Assembly: GCA_037962975.1 (NCBI GenBank)
Contig: JAYKXN010000072.1
Coordinates: 248,001-312,000, forward strand
Direction of reading: 5' to 3'
Length of the DNA: 64,000 bases
DNA from: Clitoria ternatea
Lineage: Eukaryota > Streptophyta > Magnoliopsida > Fabales > Fabaceae
Below the pieces are notes generated by a model, which was given only the letters and a program-made list of their open reading frames with translations, ran no database searches and was not told where the DNA came from. Both the position numbers and the translations under genes were made by a program. Shown one piece after another: positions 63,080-64,000 of the stretch (positions are counted from its first letter, which is position 1; each line of letters opens with the position of its first letter).

Positions 63080-64000
63080 ATCCCTGACCTCCCACATTTC
63101 CTCAGACCACAAACCTCACAGATCCTATAACCTTTCATCTCCCTCTTCAAGCTCTCAAAACCTTCTTTCTTTAATTTTCGCATAAGGAGAAATTACGCAA
63201 ACTTGAAGATTTGAAGAAATACAAAGGAGTTTAGCATAAGGAAAGTTTAACGATCTTCACTTGAGGTAAGAAAGAGGGGATAGGATATTAAATACATAGA
63301 AATTAAGTTAGAATTGCTTGCTTAATTGTTTGGAAACTCATTTAGTTAGATTTTAATTTAATTTGAATTAAATTGTGAAATTGATGCCAAATGGTTTGGA
63401 ATATGATATATGATATGTTTCTAATGTTGTATGATGATTTGGAACCAATTGATATATTTAATTTGCATTTGAAATCATTAAACAGCAAAAACAGAGGGAA
63501 ACAGAATGTTGTTTTCATATATGGATTATATTTGTAAATATGATGAACTGTTGTATCTTCTTGAATTCTACCATAAGTTCTTATTGTTAAATTATGAATA
63601 AATTTATTGATATAAACTTACTGCATTCATGCATCATATGCATTGGCCGTTCAAAGAATCCGCAGAGGGGTTCTTTGAGGGGATTCCCGGTGGGGGAACG
63701 CGCTCTGTTGAGCACAGACCTCTGTGGTGGTTTTATACCATGGCCGTCTTAAGGGCTAAGCAGTGTGTCCTTAAGGGGGGTCCCGCAACACTTGTTATTG
63801 ATATTATGATATTGTTATCCGATGTGGTGTTGCATTATGGGGCGCGGTATCGGTTGGATATCCGTAAAAATGTTATTATTGGAAATCACTGCAGATGTTC
63901 CCACCAGAATGGATCCATCATGCATTTTCATTCATATAAAAGAACGTAATATAATACAAAACACTTGTTTGGCATCTGCATCGCATAGCATCCTACTTGT

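Larger units (their letters stand above)
59392..64000. repeat. Tandem subunit D1 (type 1), interrupted and cut by window end
   Basis: Begins GTTATATAAATAAATAAC as in B1. It carries Cassandra (59432-60393), then type 1 sequence matching A1 from 877. The MITE starts at 61119 and is interrupted at 61507 by a gypsy-type element that runs past the window end. Confidence 0.83.
61507..64000 (+). mobile_element. Internally deleted gypsy-type retrotransposon (runs off window)
   Basis: Left LTR 61507 to about 62290 and right LTR from 62675, both starting TGTAACAGCCCAATTTTTTAA. The internal region is only about 385 bp. It has a TGGTATCAGAGC primer site at 62298-62309, a short coding tail, and a purine tract (AGCGGGGGGAGAG) next to the right LTR. 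Gag and most of Pol are gone, so it is non-autonomous. The left LTR lacks about 1.17 kb present in the right LTR. The insertion point inside the MITE makes it one of the younger events. The expected CTTTT duplication on the right cannot be seen. Confidence 0.85.

Overview
The window is nuclear plant DNA. It is AT-rich, has no intact host gene, and is made almost entirely of transposable elements inserted into a multi-kilobase tandem repeat. The element set includes a Cassandra TRIM with 5S rRNA-like LTRs, chromovirus-type Ty3/gypsy elements primed by initiator tRNA-Met, a CACTA element and a hAT-like MITE. Clustered TAATCGATTA motifs in one LTR suggest a legume, perhaps of the bean/soybean group; that is an inference. 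No bacterial, viral or CRISPR feature was seen.

Backbone. Related non-coding subunits of about 1.7-3.4 kb (without insertions) follow each other in a fixed order (types 1-2-3-4) and form a higher-order unit of roughly 10 kb before insertions. Copy A is 1-18110 (A1 877-3694, A2 3695-7260, A3 7261-10704, A4 10705-18110). Copy B is 18111-47452 (B1, B2, B3 and a truncated B4). Copy C is 50716-59391 (C2, C3, C4). Copy D starts at 59392 and runs off the window. Every 4-to-1 junction carries the same Cassandra insertion with the same CATTA target duplication.

Insertions date the copies. Cassandra and the hAT-like MITE are in all type 1 subunits, so they precede the duplication. The CACTA element is full length in B2, has lost its right end in A2, and is absent from C2, which keeps the empty site. 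A 5.16 kb solo LTR is only in A4. A 17.8 kb LTR-internal-LTR-internal-LTR gypsy array is only in B3. A chimeric LTR without target duplication (47453-50715) lies exactly where the repeat phase jumps from B4 to C2. D1 carries an internally deleted gypsy-like element inside its MITE.

Coding content is limited to retrotransposon Gag and Pol and captured exon pieces in the CACTA element. Both gypsy units keep one reading frame from Gag to the chromodomain-like tail, broken only by in-frame stops. Two stops are shared; one of these lies just before the expected integrase catalytic glutamate. A third stop is private to unit 1. The remaining sequence is non-coding repeat, described subunit by subunit.
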